Source: Chondrilla cf. caribensis (taxonomy: Eukaryota; Porifera; Demospongiae; Chondrillida; Chondrillidae). From it: DNA of 27,500 nt. This document shows, piece after piece, positions 16,881-27,500 of the stretch. The position numbers and the translations under genes were made by a program. The notes under the pieces were generated by a model. The model saw only the letters and a program-made list of their open reading frames with translations, did no database searches and had not been told where the DNA came from. The stretch's first letter is position 1; every line of letters begins with the position of its first letter. The DNA lies in the NCBI GenBank assembly GCA_964020155.1, contig OZ026565.1:535001-562500 (forward strand). The letters are read 5' to 3'.

Positions 16881-19142
16881 ATGGCCGCCAACATGATCGA
16901 CAGAAGCAAGAGGAAGCAAATTAGAGCACTCGAATTCTATAGCGGTATAGGTGGTATGCATTACGCAATGAAGAGAGTGTTAGATGATGAAGTAGCTGTT
17001 GTTGGAGCCTTCGATATCAACACAACAGTTAATTCGATATACAGACACAATTTCCCTCATGTGAGTGTAATCATATACTATTCACTAGTTGTGTATTGGA
17101 CTATCAATGGTACCTGTTATAACAGATACCATTGATAGTCCAAAAACACCTCTAATGTAGCGGAGCATGTGATGACGTGAACAATATGGAGTTTGTATTT
17201 GGTAATTTTTGCATCCTATCTATATCAGGTCAGGAGTTAGCTACTACAGGGCATAAATACTCTTTAAAAACAGTTTTGAATTACCTAAAAATTTTGCAGG
17301 CAGCCACCTCAAGTCTAGAGTAGCCAGACAGATAGTTGCCATTTTCCACTCCCCTCCATTCTGCCGTGGGTTCCTAAGCTACAATCATTCAAATCCTCAT
17401 GATGATTTGGGACCTCCTGTCAGAGTCAGTCGTCACATTGTCCCACTCCATCTTTAGAGCCCACCGCTCATCAGTATGGAACTTTTGATCATATACGTAG
17501 GTTTTACCGTATTTGTTGTTCATTAGATCACTTTTGTTCGCATGATTAGATGTACAGTGGAACTCTATCCCAAACCTCTGAAATGTGGAAACCTCTATAA
17601 TAAGGGCACCATTCTATGTCCCAGTGTAGTACTGTGGTGTATCAAATAATATCTGAATTGTGGAAGTGTATTAAATGACCTCTGAATTGAGGAAACCTCT
17701 GTAATGAGGACTGCAATTAAGGTCCCAAAGTGTCCTTAATAGAGAGGTTCCGCTGTATCCTCTTAACACATCTCACATGCATGCACAATTCACACAGTCA
17801 GCTGTTATTGCTGTTATTATTGGTTGTAGATTGCCTTGCCAGGTCTCCTGGGCATCTCTGTATCCCGATTGTACCCCTGGGTCCAAGGCTGATTTTGGTA
17901 TCCATTGTTCCCCTGACATAATGTCCATGTTATACAATACTCCCACTCAGTTGAGAAACGCTCAACTATGACAATTTTAAGAAAATATTTGAGGAGTAGA
18001 TGATTTGTTAAATGTTTTTTTTTCTTACCATACAGACGCCTCTTTTTTCTCGTAACATTTGTGGAATGACAGCAAAAGAATTGGACAGATTCCAAGCTGA
18101 TTTCTTTGTAATGTGTCCTCCCTGTCAGCCGTTCACTAGGCAGGGAAAGAGAGAGGACTGTCGAGATCACCGTACTGACAGTTTCTTCCATCTGCTGTCT
18201 CTTCTTCCTCAACTAACACATAAAGTCAAGTACATATTTGTGGAAAATGTTCAAGGATTTGAAGAATCAGAAACTAGGAAATATTTGCTTCAGACCTTGA
18301 AGGCTTGTGATATGGACTTCAGAGAGTTCTTGGTGTCCCCAACGCAATTCGGTATTCCCAATTCGAGATTAAGGTATTACCTTCTTGCGAAATTGGAATC
18401 AGAATCAAAATTCACATTTCCGCCATCGTGCAGTGGTAAGCCTTTCACCTTTTATCCTCCCACTCACAAACAAGAAGCTAAACCATCACCCACCCATGAG
18501 GGTGTGGAGAACATAGAACCACTCAGTAAATTTTGCGGAGATCACTATTTGGGAGGTCCTGAGTTTGAGCGCTACTCAGTCCCAGAAAGAATTTGTGCCA
18601 AGTACATCACAGGGATGGATATTGTGACTGTCGGTGACAGCCATACGTGTTGCTTCACCAAGGCTTATGGCCACTATGTTGTGGGAACAGGTTCCATTTT
18701 ACAGCAAAATGGAAATGTGAGTCTGGACAGTGTCTACCAGCGCTACCTGAGCTTGTCATCAAACCACCAAAGTCTGGAGGAAGAATGTGGTTCACAGGTT
18801 ATTCCAAAGACACCCAAGGACAATATTTTGACGTCCGGTGAAGATGTTAAGATCAATGCATGTCAACTCTCTTCATCAGACGTGTTGCCTTTGCCACAGG
18901 CTGAGAATGAACCTCTCTCACAAGACCCTCCTGTTGGTGAAGGCATTTCAAAGTTGCTTTCTACTCTGGGTCTGAGGTACTTCACCGAATACGAAATAGC
19001 CGCCCTTCACGCTTTCCCTCCCTCCTTCTCCTTCCCAGAGTCAACTACACTGAGGCAGAGATATAAGGCCCTTGGGAACAGCCTTAATATACATGTCGTT
19101 CAGACCCTCATGCAGTGTCTATTCAATGAGGCTTCTTCGTAG
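16881..19142 (+). CDS. TRDMT1: tRNA (cytosine-5)-methyltransferase, DNMT2 type, two exons, 428 aa
   Basis: DNMT2 methylates C38 in the anticodon loop of tRNA-Asp and a few other tRNAs, using S-adenosylmethionine. Exons are 16881-17060 and 18036-19142, joined in phase 0 at NFPH/TPLFSRN. Motif I is LEFYSGIGGMHYAM (about residues 17-30). The catalytic motif IV is MCPPCQPFTRQG with Cys90. Motif VI is ENVQGFE (about 130). Motif VIII is QFGIPNSRLRYYLLAK. The Dnmt2-specific CFT motif is CCFTKAYGHYVVGTGS (about 265). Motif X is ALGNSLNIHVV (about 404). All key residues are present. The segment between motif VIII and CFT and an acidic stretch around 300-345 make it longer than human DNMT2 (391 aa). 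An in-frame ATG at 16830 would add 17 residues but would translate both CREs, so the ATG at 16881 (AATATGG) is preferred. The intron contains a MITE and a long palindrome. Confidence 0.95.
17096..17143. repeat. 48-bp near-perfect palindrome in the TRDMT1 intron
   Basis: Two 24-bp arms meet with no spacer and differ at a single base: the left arm reads GGTACCTGTTA where the right arm, reversed, reads GGTATCTGTTA. The arms begin TTGGACTATCAATGG. It lies 36 bp after the exon 1 donor and on the transcript would fold into a 23-bp hairpin. Confidence 0.9.
17144..17554. other. TRDMT1 intron sequence with no further element recognised
   Basis: Ordinary AT-rich intron sequence. No repeat match inside the window, no open frame of note and no RNA-like structure were seen. 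Confidence 0.5.
17555..17755. mobile_element. pogo-like MITE in the TRDMT1 intron
   Basis: A 201-bp element whose left end is CAGTGGAACTCTATCCCAAA. The right end, reversed, is CAGCGGAACCTCTCTATTAA. TA flanks both sides (17553-17554 and 17756-17757). The interior has repeated AAACCTCTRTAATRAGG and CCTCTGAATTG modules. Confidence 0.8.
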
Positions 19143-19375
19143 CTCACCACCATCGCCAACAGCAGTACTGACATTACCATCTCTGTTAATGACATCGGAG
19201 CCACCACTAACACCATCACCAATAGCACCACCACCAACACCATCTTTAATCAGTCACACCACAAACACCATTATCACCATCAACACCAACAATAGCACCA
19301 CCAACACCATCTCTAATTGCACCACAAACACCAATATCACCACCACTACACACAACTACAGTGAACAATATTTAG
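19143..19375 (+). repeat. ACC/AAC-rich tract after the TRDMT1 stop
   Basis: Degenerate CACCACCAACACCAT and CACCAATA modules run for about 230 bp, probably in the 3' UTR. The open frame across it is shifted relative to the methyltransferase and is low-complexity, so I do not call it coding. Confidence 0.7.
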
Positions 19376-20707
19376 TAGAGTTTGTATGACTCGTTGTCTA
19401 GTTGATGACAGTCGCATTGAAGGAGGATCAAGTTGTCATAGTGGTAGTAGTGTTTGCCCCCGTATTTTTACAAGGTTGTATTGAAAGGCTCATCATCTAG
19501 AGTAGCTGGTGGCTGGAGAGGAATTCAACCACAAGGTAGGGCTACTATTATTACGAAGCACCCATTGAATGAACGCTGGGATTCGATCGCTACCAACTGT
19601 CATAGCTAACTAGTTTGCGTTTCTACGTACAGTTGAACACTCATATAATAAACCAGAAATTCCAGGGCAATCTGTTTGTTATAAGCAGGAGTTTGTCATA
19701 TCAGGACATTTTCCTATGAGATACTGTAGCACATGGTTGAGATCATTGCTTTGTTATATCAAGAAGTTTGGTATAGAGGAGTTTGTTATGAGAGTGCTCC
19801 TCTACCAGATTCACCGGCGGAGATGAGTGTTAGTTATACCACTGAATATTCAGTGGCAAAGTCGATAATAAACGGGAACAGACGCGTTTACTGGTAATAA
19901 TTATACGTTAGTCTAGCTAGCTAGACTAATGATAGGTTAGATGTTTTTATATACATTCATTCTGTATACTCGCAATACTAAATGACTGTATTATGGTGAA
20001 CATCAAGTTCCTTTAGATTGTTTAGAACATAGTATCTGTACTGATAGCTGAGAACTGCGGGTGAGTTTTGAAGTCTAATTCACACACATTTGCGTTTAAA
20101 TGATTTATCAGTCCTTTGGAAGTCCTAGATTCGATGAAGAACGTTCATGTACTATTGGTTGTTGTAGTTTATTGTTAATAACTTGTACGGATTCCCTCAC
20201 TGCCGTGGTATTCGAAGGAATCTCGTATTCCAGCCTGGGAGGAAGGCGGGATGTTTGGCACTCTATTACATATTCCTGGAATCCAAGGTAGAATCGCTCC
20301 CTCTCTCATTAGAGGGATATCGGCATTCTTGGTTGGTCACGTCACGTGAAATTAGATCTATTAAGTATTTACCCTTCTTTCGCGGACATATTGAAAGTGT
20401 TTTGCCCATCAGAACAACTTTATTCGATATATTATACCTTGTATAATCATCTCAACCACCATATTATGTACAGTATTGTGGAATATGTGTATATGTGACA
20501 GCCATTTTAGTATAGTCTTGTGTTACCATACTCATGCACTATAAATGGCCGCTCTTTCAATACCCTTCACACGCAGTGAAGCATGGTAGAGGAAGGGTAG
20601 ACCTCCATTGCATGCTGTCAGTGACTGTGTGTGACTGTACTCGGCACAATTTCTCTGTAGTCACCCTCCCCTCTCTGTCTTCCTTGCAGGTGCAGTAGTG
20701 GGAGAAG
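19376..20707. other. Intergenic region upstream of fucosyltransferase 1
   Basis: It contains a decayed MITE (19630-19804), a perfect 22-bp palindrome at 19908-19929 (core TCTAGCTAGCTAGA) and a CACGTCACGTGA motif at 20339-20350. A TATA-like CTATAAATGG lies at 20539-20549. Just before the gene, a strong polypyrimidine tract with an acceptor (CTTCCTTGCAG, ending at 20689) suggests a spliced 5' UTR. No coding exon was identified. Confidence 0.5.
19630..19804. mobile_element. Decayed pogo-like MITE
   Basis: TA followed by CAGTTGAACACTCATATAAT at the left. The right end, reversed, reads TAGAGGAGCACTCTCATAAC. The imperfect inverted ends share CACTC..ATAAYAAAC. The outer right end is degraded, and no TA follows it. 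Confidence 0.6.
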
Positions 20708-21946
20708 ATGAACGGACGAAAATTGTTAGCATTATGTTTGTGTTTGTTTGCAGTCATCAATTTGTGGCTGACTTTCAGATTTCAACCGCTGCCTGCAACA
20801 GAGAAAGACAACAAGATAGTGGAGGGCATGAAACATGTCCATGTGCAGTTTGCTACTCCTCGGGATTCACACTTGTCCAAGGAAGCAGTAGCTCCAAAAG
20901 CGGTCATCTCACTTCCACCAGAGTCTAAGGTTACTTCTGAGAGTCAACCAACCACTACAGCCACGACGGCTGTTGTACAATCTCGTCACAGACCTGATCC
21001 GAATGCCATGGTTCAGGGACTTCCCCTCTGCAACTCCTGCTTTGACTATAATCCTAAAATTGTCACTGTCTACTTTGACCAATTCACGAGAATGAATAAC
21101 TACTTCGGAACTTTTGCACAAGATGAAAAAGATATGCCCAAAACTTGTAATCTTCCGGATGGAGCCAAGTGTGTACCACAACACACAGACAATAAGGCGG
21201 ACGTGATATTCAAGTCGATCCAAGCCTACGCATCTCCACTTAGGTACTGCTATCCTCAGATTGTAGCCATTCTCAACAGTGAAGCTGTTGTGAGCGGTAG
21301 AATGAATCAAGCCGATATCAGAGTGGACCACCACCTGTCCTCTGGGGCTCTGTACAACGAAGCGTGTGGCATTCCTGCTGAACTGCTAGCCACTCGGACA
21401 CCTCCGGATCCAAAGACGAGGAAAGGAACTGGTCTGTTTCTTAGCAACTGTGGAGTATCATGGCGAAGCAATTTTATAAAGGGGTTAATGGACCACATGT
21501 ATGTATATTCGTATGGGCGCTGCTTCCACAATCAGAAGGAACCTTCGGACCGTAATATGTATTTAGGTACATATGCAAAGCACGCCAGTCTACACCGTAC
21601 AGTGGTCACCTTTGAGAACACCATCCAAGCTGACTACATCAGTGAGAAGATAATGCTTGTCTACGAGTCGGGAGCCATCCCCGTGTATTGGGGGCCACCT
21701 GAGATCTATCTGTGGGTCCCTGGCAACCACTCTTTTATAGATGCCAGTAAATTTGCTGGTCCAAAGGAACTGGCCAACTACCTGAAACGTGTTGATGAAG
21801 ACGACGATTTGTTCCGATACCACACCACAAACTTGGACATAGAGAAGACAAGAAAAATGAAGGAAAAATATTGCGAGAATAAAATCTGCAGAACATGTAG
21901 AGTAGCTTATGAAATGAAGAAGAAAAGATATGAAAATGGTTGCTAA
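20708..21946 (+). CDS. alpha-1,3-fucosyltransferase (GT10 family), copy 1, 412 aa
   Basis: Golgi type II membrane glycosyltransferase of family GT10, which transfers fucose from GDP-fucose to N-acetylglucosamine-containing glycans. A short basic N-terminus (MNGRK) precedes a signal anchor at about residues 5-23 (LLALCLCLFAVINLWLTF). A Ser/Thr/Pro stem of about 75 residues follows, then the catalytic part. The GT10 signature starts at residue 302: FENTIQADYISEKIMLVYES, then GAIPVYWGPP and PGNHSFIDASKF, ending in the KELANYLKRVDEDDDLFRYH helix. Clustered cysteines at the C-terminus (YCENKICRTC) fit the disulfides of this family. The coding part is one exon; a 5' UTR intron is likely, with an acceptor ending at 20689. 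It is tail-to-tail with a close paralogue at 22632-24231. Acceptor specificity cannot be read from the sequence. Confidence 0.92.
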   Translation: MNGRKLLALCLCLFAVINLWLTFRFQPLPATEKDNKIVEGMKHVHVQFATPRDSHLSKEAVAPKAVISLPPESKVTSESQPTTTATTAVVQSRHRPDPNAMVQGLPLCNSCFDYNPKIVTVYFDQFTRMNNYFGTFAQDEKDMPKTCNLPDGAKCVPQHTDNKADVIFKSIQAYASPLRYCYPQIVAILNSEAVVSGRMNQADIRVDHHLSSGALYNEACGIPAELLATRTPPDPKTRKGTGLFLSNCGVSWRSNFIKGLMDHMYVYSYGRCFHNQKEPSDRNMYLGTYAKHASLHRTVVTFENTIQADYISEKIMLVYESGAIPVYWGPPEIYLWVPGNHSFIDASKFAGPKELANYLKRVDEDDDLFRYHTTNLDIEKTRKMKEKYCENKICRTCRVAYEMKKKRYENGC

Positions 21947-22018
21947 CTAGATAAACATGTAATATTATTAGTAGTTTTTATTTTTGATCATCAACCTCCT
22001 CTTGAACATTGCATAAAG

Positions 22019-22053
<35 letters not shown>

Positions 22054-22263
22054 TGTGTGTTCTATGTATATATTATAGATATATGTACATGTTGTGTTTG
22101 TATTACAATAGTTAATTCATGCAAATGTGTGTCACTTCTTAGTTGTTTACTTGTATTACAGTTAATATAAAGCGTAATATAAGCAAGGAAATTGCATGAT
22201 TTCATGTGCTTGGATTATCGTATAAAAGATATAATATATGAATATAGTGTACAATTTGAAAAG

Positions 22264-22425
22264 CTAGGTCACTCACTCGGTGAACTTTGTTGCTTTGTAG
22301 CTTCCAGTAAAGCTCTCCCTTGAACACACACCCAGGGAGAGCTTTACAGGGACTTTCCACAGAGACTGTGTACTTGGACATTCCATGAATGCAGAAGACA
22401 CTACTCTAGCTGGGAGACCAATCTT
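22264..22425 (-). repeat. SINE body copy between the fucosyltransferases
   Basis: This is the same family as 8555-8862, with shared AGGGACTTTCCACAG, TGTGTACTTGG.CATTCC and GCAGAAGACACTA.TCTAGC. It lacks the tRNA head. It differs from the other copies by an inserted or expanded hairpin at 22307-22347. Confidence 0.7.
22307..22347. repeat. 14-bp inverted repeat (hairpin)
   Basis: GTAAAGCTCTCCCT (22307-22320) and its exact complement AGGGAGAGCTTTAC (22334-22347) are separated by 13 bases. It interrupts the SINE body at a point where the other copies have no such sequence. Confidence 0.88.
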
Positions 22426-22631
22426 AGTAGTTCACTTGTAATACAGTTAATATAGAGCGTAATATAAGCAAGGAAATATTATGTATTAATTTTAATTGCT
22501 GAATTGAGATCTGAAGTGGAGAATTAATTTCAATTGTAATAATTCAACATGAAAAGAAATTCAAAATAACAGTGGTAGCTATAAAATGACAGAGGACATC
22601 AAATCAATGGATTAATTGTGTTGACATCACA

Positions 22632-24231
<1,600 letters not shown>

Positions 24232-24299
24232 GTATATTGATATACTTACACAGGGGCAGATACATATTATGCATGTATATGCACATTGTGTATGTGAGC

Positions 24300-24615
24300 A
24301 CTACCAAGGGTGATGTTGTGAAGAGGTCTGACTGTATACTAGTGTATGGGAGCACTACCAAGGGTGATGTTGCGAAGAGGTCTGACTGTATACTAGTGTA
24401 TGGGAGCACTACCAAGGGTGGTGTTGTAAAGAGGTCTGACTGTATACTAGTGTATGGGAGCACTACCAAGGGTGGTGTTGTGAAGAGGCCTGACTGTATA
24501 CTAGTGTATGGGAGCACTACCAAGGGTGATGTTGTAAAGAGGTCTGACTGTATACTAGTGTATGGGAGCACTACCAAGGGTGATGTTGTGAAGAGGTCAA
24601 ACCATCTCTCCAAGG
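24300..24615. repeat. 54-bp minisatellite, six copies
   Basis: Tandem copies of a 54-bp unit (GTATGGGAGCACTACCAAGG, then GTGATGTTGTGAAGAGGTCT, then GACTGTATACTA). The period is a multiple of three, so long frames stay open on both strands, but there is no other sign of coding. A partial copy recurs at 25018-25100. Confidence 0.93.
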
Positions 24616-25270
24616 GTGCACCTTAGTTGGATTTCCTTGAGTTATTCTCATAAAATGGGTAAATTCTGCTTATAATGGCTCAGTAGTGTTGTTTATGGAC
24701 ATTGCAAGGAAGTAGCCCACAAAGGAGAACAACATCGTTGAGCTATGAAAATGCTATGGCAAATGCGTCTGGCACACACCACCTCCAGGTGGGTGTGTCT
24801 GCCACACGTCACCTCCAGGTGGGTGCGTCTGCCACACATCACCTCCAGGTGGGTGCGTCTGCCACACACCACCTCCAGGTGAGTGTGTCTGCCACACACC
24901 ACCTCCAGGTGGGTGTGTCTGCCACACATCACCTCCAGATGGGTGTGTCTGCCACACATCACCTCCAGGTGGGTGCGTCTGCCACACATCACCTCCAGGT
25001 GGGTGCGTCTGCCACACGCTACCAAGGGTGGTGCTGTGAAGAGGTCTGACTGTATACCAGTGTATAGGAGCACTACCAAGGGTGATGTTGTGAAGAGGTC
25101 AAACCATCTCTCCAAGGGTGCACCTTAGTTGGATTTCCTTGAGTTATTCTCATAAAATGGGTGAATTCTGCTTATAATGGCTCAGTAGTGATGTTTATGG
25201 ACATTACAAGGAAGTAGCCCACAAAGGAGAACAACATCGTTGAGCTATGAAAATGCTATGGCAAATGCGT
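24594..25270. repeat. Duplicated linker of the composite satellite (period about 502 bp)
   Basis: A segment of about 180 bp (AGGTCAAACCATCTCTCCAA ... GCTATGGCAAATGCGTCTG) occurs at 24594-24772 and again at 25096-25270, nearly unchanged. Each copy joins 54-bp-type units on its left to 30-bp-type units on its right. The whole block was therefore duplicated as a higher-order unit. Confidence 0.88.
24770..25020. repeat. 30-bp minisatellite, block 1
   Basis: About eight copies of a 30-bp unit, CACCTCCAGGTGGGTGTGTC then TGCCACACAT. Each unit contains the E-box CAGGTG. There are no spacers, so it is not a CRISPR array. Confidence 0.93.
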
Positions 25271-25713
25271 CTGCCACACGTCACCTCCAGGTGGGTGCGT
25301 CTGCCACACACCACCTCCAGGTGAGTGTGTCCACCACACACCACCTCCAGGTGGGTGCGTCTGCCACACATCACCTCCAGGTGGGTGTGTCTGCCACACA
25401 TCAGCTCCAGGTGGGTGCGTCTGCCACACGCCACCTCCAGGTGGGTGTGTCTGCCACACATCACCACATCCAGGTGGATGTGTCTGCCACACATCAGCTC
25501 CAGGTGGGTGCGTCTGCCACACGTCACCTCCAGGTGGGTGTGTATGCCACACATCACCTCCAGGTGGGTGTGTATGCCACACATCACCTCCAGGTGGGTG
25601 CGTCTACCACACACCACCTCCAGGTGGGTGTGTCTGCCACACATCACCTCCAGGTGGGTGCGTCTGCCACACACCACCTCCAGGTGGATGTGTCTGCCAC
25701 ACACCACCTCCAG
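25262..25713. repeat. 30-bp minisatellite, block 2
   Basis: About fifteen copies of the same 30-bp unit as at 24770-25020, with one 33-bp variant near 25463 (CACCACATCCAGGTGGATG). Variant positions (GTGCGTC or GTGTGTC; CACATC, CACACC or CACGTC) are mixed along the array. Confidence 0.93.
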
Positions 25714-25969
25714 TAAAATATCAGAAAAGAGGAAAAGGGACTCTAAGCACTCAACATCAAGTCTATTGGGTGACTACTTAAGCTATTATAGTGGGAGTGG
25801 TTTCCGGTCACGCAAACTTGATTCCGGTGATTACTCAATTAATTGATCAGTTTCACTATGCACTGCATGTACATCATGTTCCCAACACTAGTAGGTACCT
25901 TGAAAGGTGCACCATATTTGTACGTAGTTCTTATCAGAGGTACTTACTATCAGTATTGATTGATATAAG

Positions 25970-26345
25970 TATGTACTAACCAGGAGTGTGTGCTAACAAG
26001 GAGTGTGTACTAACCAGGAATGTCTGCTAACCAGGAGTGTGTACTAACCAGGAGTGTGTACTAACCAGGAGTGTGTACTAACCAGGAATGTCTGCTAACC
26101 AGGAGTGTGTACTAACCAGGAGTGTGTACTAACCAGGAGTGTGTACTAACAAGGAGTGTGTACTAACCGGGAGTGTGTGCTAACCGGGAGTGTGTGCTAA
26201 CCAGGAGTGTGTACTAACCAGGAATGTCTGCTAACCAGGAGTGTGTACTAACCAGGAGTGTGTACCAACCAGGAGTGTATACTAACCAGGAATGTCTGCT
26301 AACCAGGAATGTCTGCTAACCAGGAATGTCTGCTAACCAAGAATG
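25970..26345. repeat. 17-bp minisatellite, about 21 copies
   Basis: Tandem copies of AACCAGGAGTGTGTACT. A second unit type, AACCAGGAATGTCTGCT, recurs in a patterned way, at about every fourth unit and then three times in a row near 26285-26335. A few units read AACAAGG or AACCGGG. Confidence 0.95.
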
Positions 26346-27228
26346 TGTACTAAACATGAGTGTAACCAAAATACTTTTAGAACGAATTGAAAAGTTTATT
26401 TACAATGTATACAGAAATACTTTCGGTATTCACGTTTATACGTCAAAACTTTATGGGATAGCAATAAAAACAAAGGGTGGTCAATTTCTTTCAAAATTGT
26501 TCTTGACTAAGTTGTGTCAATTGCAACTGTGCTGGAACAAGTAATTCGAGTTTAAGAACCCGTGGGGCTACCAACGCCCTTACTCGAAGTACTTCGATGT
26601 CTCTTTCAGGTTTAGGAGAACCTTCGCAGAAGATATTACGTTCGTCGAAGCCGCTGTGCTCGAATTCTAGCCCAATTTTCACATCGCGTTTAGCAATCGG
26701 CCATTTGCTATTGCGCAATGAAACTTATAATGATAATAATAATTCACTGTTGCGGTTAAGCGTAGGAACACATATTATTATACATAATAATAATCTATCG
26801 AGCGTTACATACCAATCGCTAAGGAATTTTACTCGAGAGTACCCAAACAGAGGCCAAATTCACTAGCCGTGACACCGAAAGGACTTATACGGGGTATCAT
26901 GCATGATAGATATTGGAGATAAGATGGCATCAATGGTATGTATCATAATTACTACGGTATCTCTAATATCAGCTACTATAATTGCCATTACACATTCATG
27001 GAGTTACTACAATATGGGGGGGGGGGGGGGGGGGATAATAAAGCATTTCTCCGGGTTCCCCAATATCTTAAAATGTCATGGTTGTTATGCTACAGACAGA
27101 AAACACAGTACAATGTGCTAGACAGGGAATGAATGTGTGTACAACTTTCTATCCTCTACTTGCCAACCATCAACTGTGTCACTGAATATTTGAAGATGTC
27201 AAATAAACCCATTTGTGAATAGCAACTG

Positions 27229-27231
<3 letters not shown>
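26346..27231. other. No supported gene; contains a dispersed repeat and a G tract
   Basis: A second copy of the repeat at 8966-9150 lies at about 26590-26790. A run of 19 G occupies 27016-27034. A short frame ATGATAGATATTGG..ATGGCATCAATG at 26903-26935 is followed by a donor-like GTATGT and could be a first exon, but one short exon is not enough to call a gene. Confidence 0.5.
26590..26790 (+). repeat. Dispersed repeat, copy 2
   Basis: Diverged copy of 8966-9150 in the same orientation: GAATTCTAGCC, AATCGGCCAT, GCGCAATG against GCCCAATA, AATTCACTGTTGCGGTTA and GAACACAT are in the same order. Confidence 0.55.

Positions 27232-27283
<52 letters not shown>
27232..27283. repeat. (CA)n microsatellite
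   Basis: Uninterrupted CA run of about 26 units. In the genes of this window such repeats are GT on the coding strand. By that rule this one would belong to a minus-strand transcript, but no exon is recognised. Confidence 0.95.
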
Positions 27284-27286
<3 letters not shown>

Positions 27287-27500
27287 ATTTTTAAGAATAA
27301 CATTACAGTCTCGCAGTCATCGATTCTATCCGATTTTCCGTATTTTCTCAGTACCTGCCGTTCACATGTTCTAAAACGCTTCGAGGATCTCACTTCATGG
27401 TCATAGGTTAAGGTAGATTTGTGACACGTATAGCTATAGCGTTAGGAGCATTTTCATGGTCGCTCACAATCCGCTGAAGTGATGTCACCCTTGAACAAGT

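Larger units (their letters stand above)
21947..22631. other. Spacer between the two convergent fucosyltransferase genes
   Basis: It holds (CT)n(GT)n at 22018-22060. Two copies of a block of about 55 bp lie at 22137-22191 and 22422-22477 (core TACAGTTAATATA.AGCGTAA followed by TATAAGCAAGGAAAT). Between them is a SINE copy in minus orientation at 22264-22425. Both 3' UTRs must lie here. Confidence 0.75.

Noticed and set aside
19072..19389. Frame overlapping the TRDMT1 end and continuing as Thr/Asn/Pro repeats
   Set aside because: It is out of frame with the methyltransferase, and its tail is an ACC/AAC-rich low-complexity tract.
20909..21334. Antisense frames over both fucosyltransferases (also 22638-23024 and 23253-23660)
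   Set aside because: They mirror each other because the two genes are paralogous, and they carry no independent features.
24770..25713. CRISPR-like direct repeat array
   Set aside because: The 30-bp units are contiguous with no unique spacers, and the window is eukaryotic. It is a minisatellite.
26903..26935. Short first exon with a GTATGT donor
   Set aside because: Eleven codons and a donor-like site occur easily by chance, and no following exon was found before the window ends.

Overview
The window is from an animal nuclear genome. Protein-coding genes are split by short GT-AG introns, code on both strands, and sit among simple repeats, minisatellites and small DNA transposons. Gene content (HDAC11, the ciliary doublet protein RIBC2, TRDMT1/DNMT2, GT10 fucosyltransferases, an ankyrin-repeat protein, a mucin-like membrane protein) indicates a metazoan. 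The compact, AT-rich introns and abundant ACGT-type tracts would suit an early-branching animal such as a sponge or cnidarian, but that placement is inference.

Layout. 1-611: a 59-bp minisatellite, then a probable last exon of a membrane protein entering from the left. 1386-4968 (-): HDAC11 in eight exons. 5184-8282 (+): RIBC2 in ten exons, head-to-head with HDAC11 across about 215 bp that carry a near-ideal RFX X-box and a palindromic E-box. 8284-11480: a tRNA-derived SINE, a dispersed repeat, and a complete-looking pogo/Tigger-type transposon with an intact 543-aa transposase on the minus strand. 11488-14044 (+): six exons of an ankyrin-repeat protein, starting right beside the transposon end. 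14045-15228: intergenic, no firm gene. 15229-16793 (-): a two-exon mucin-like type I membrane protein. It is head-to-head with TRDMT1 (16881-19142, +); only 87 bp separate the start codons, with two palindromic CRE sites. 19143-20707: intergenic repeats. 20708-21946 (+) and 22632-24231 (-): two closely related GT10 fucosyltransferases in tail-to-tail orientation. 24300-26345: nested minisatellites. 26346-27500: repeats and simple sequence, with no gene I can support.

Exon models were assembled by hand from reading frame, splice signals and, for HDAC11, RIBC2 and TRDMT1, remembered family sequence. All internal exon phases agree for HDAC11, RIBC2, TRDMT1, the ankyrin gene and the mucin-like gene.

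The most unusual patterns are these. Long GT microsatellites begin exactly at the 5' splice site in five introns and lie GT-sense in every gene that has them. An HDAC11 intron minisatellite appears to have grown out of a splice donor and carries seven AP-1 consensus sites. A family of TA-flanked, pogo-like MITEs sits close to an intact pogo-like transposase that ends in a PHD-like finger. The two fucosyltransferases look homogenised in the catalytic domain but not at the N-terminus.
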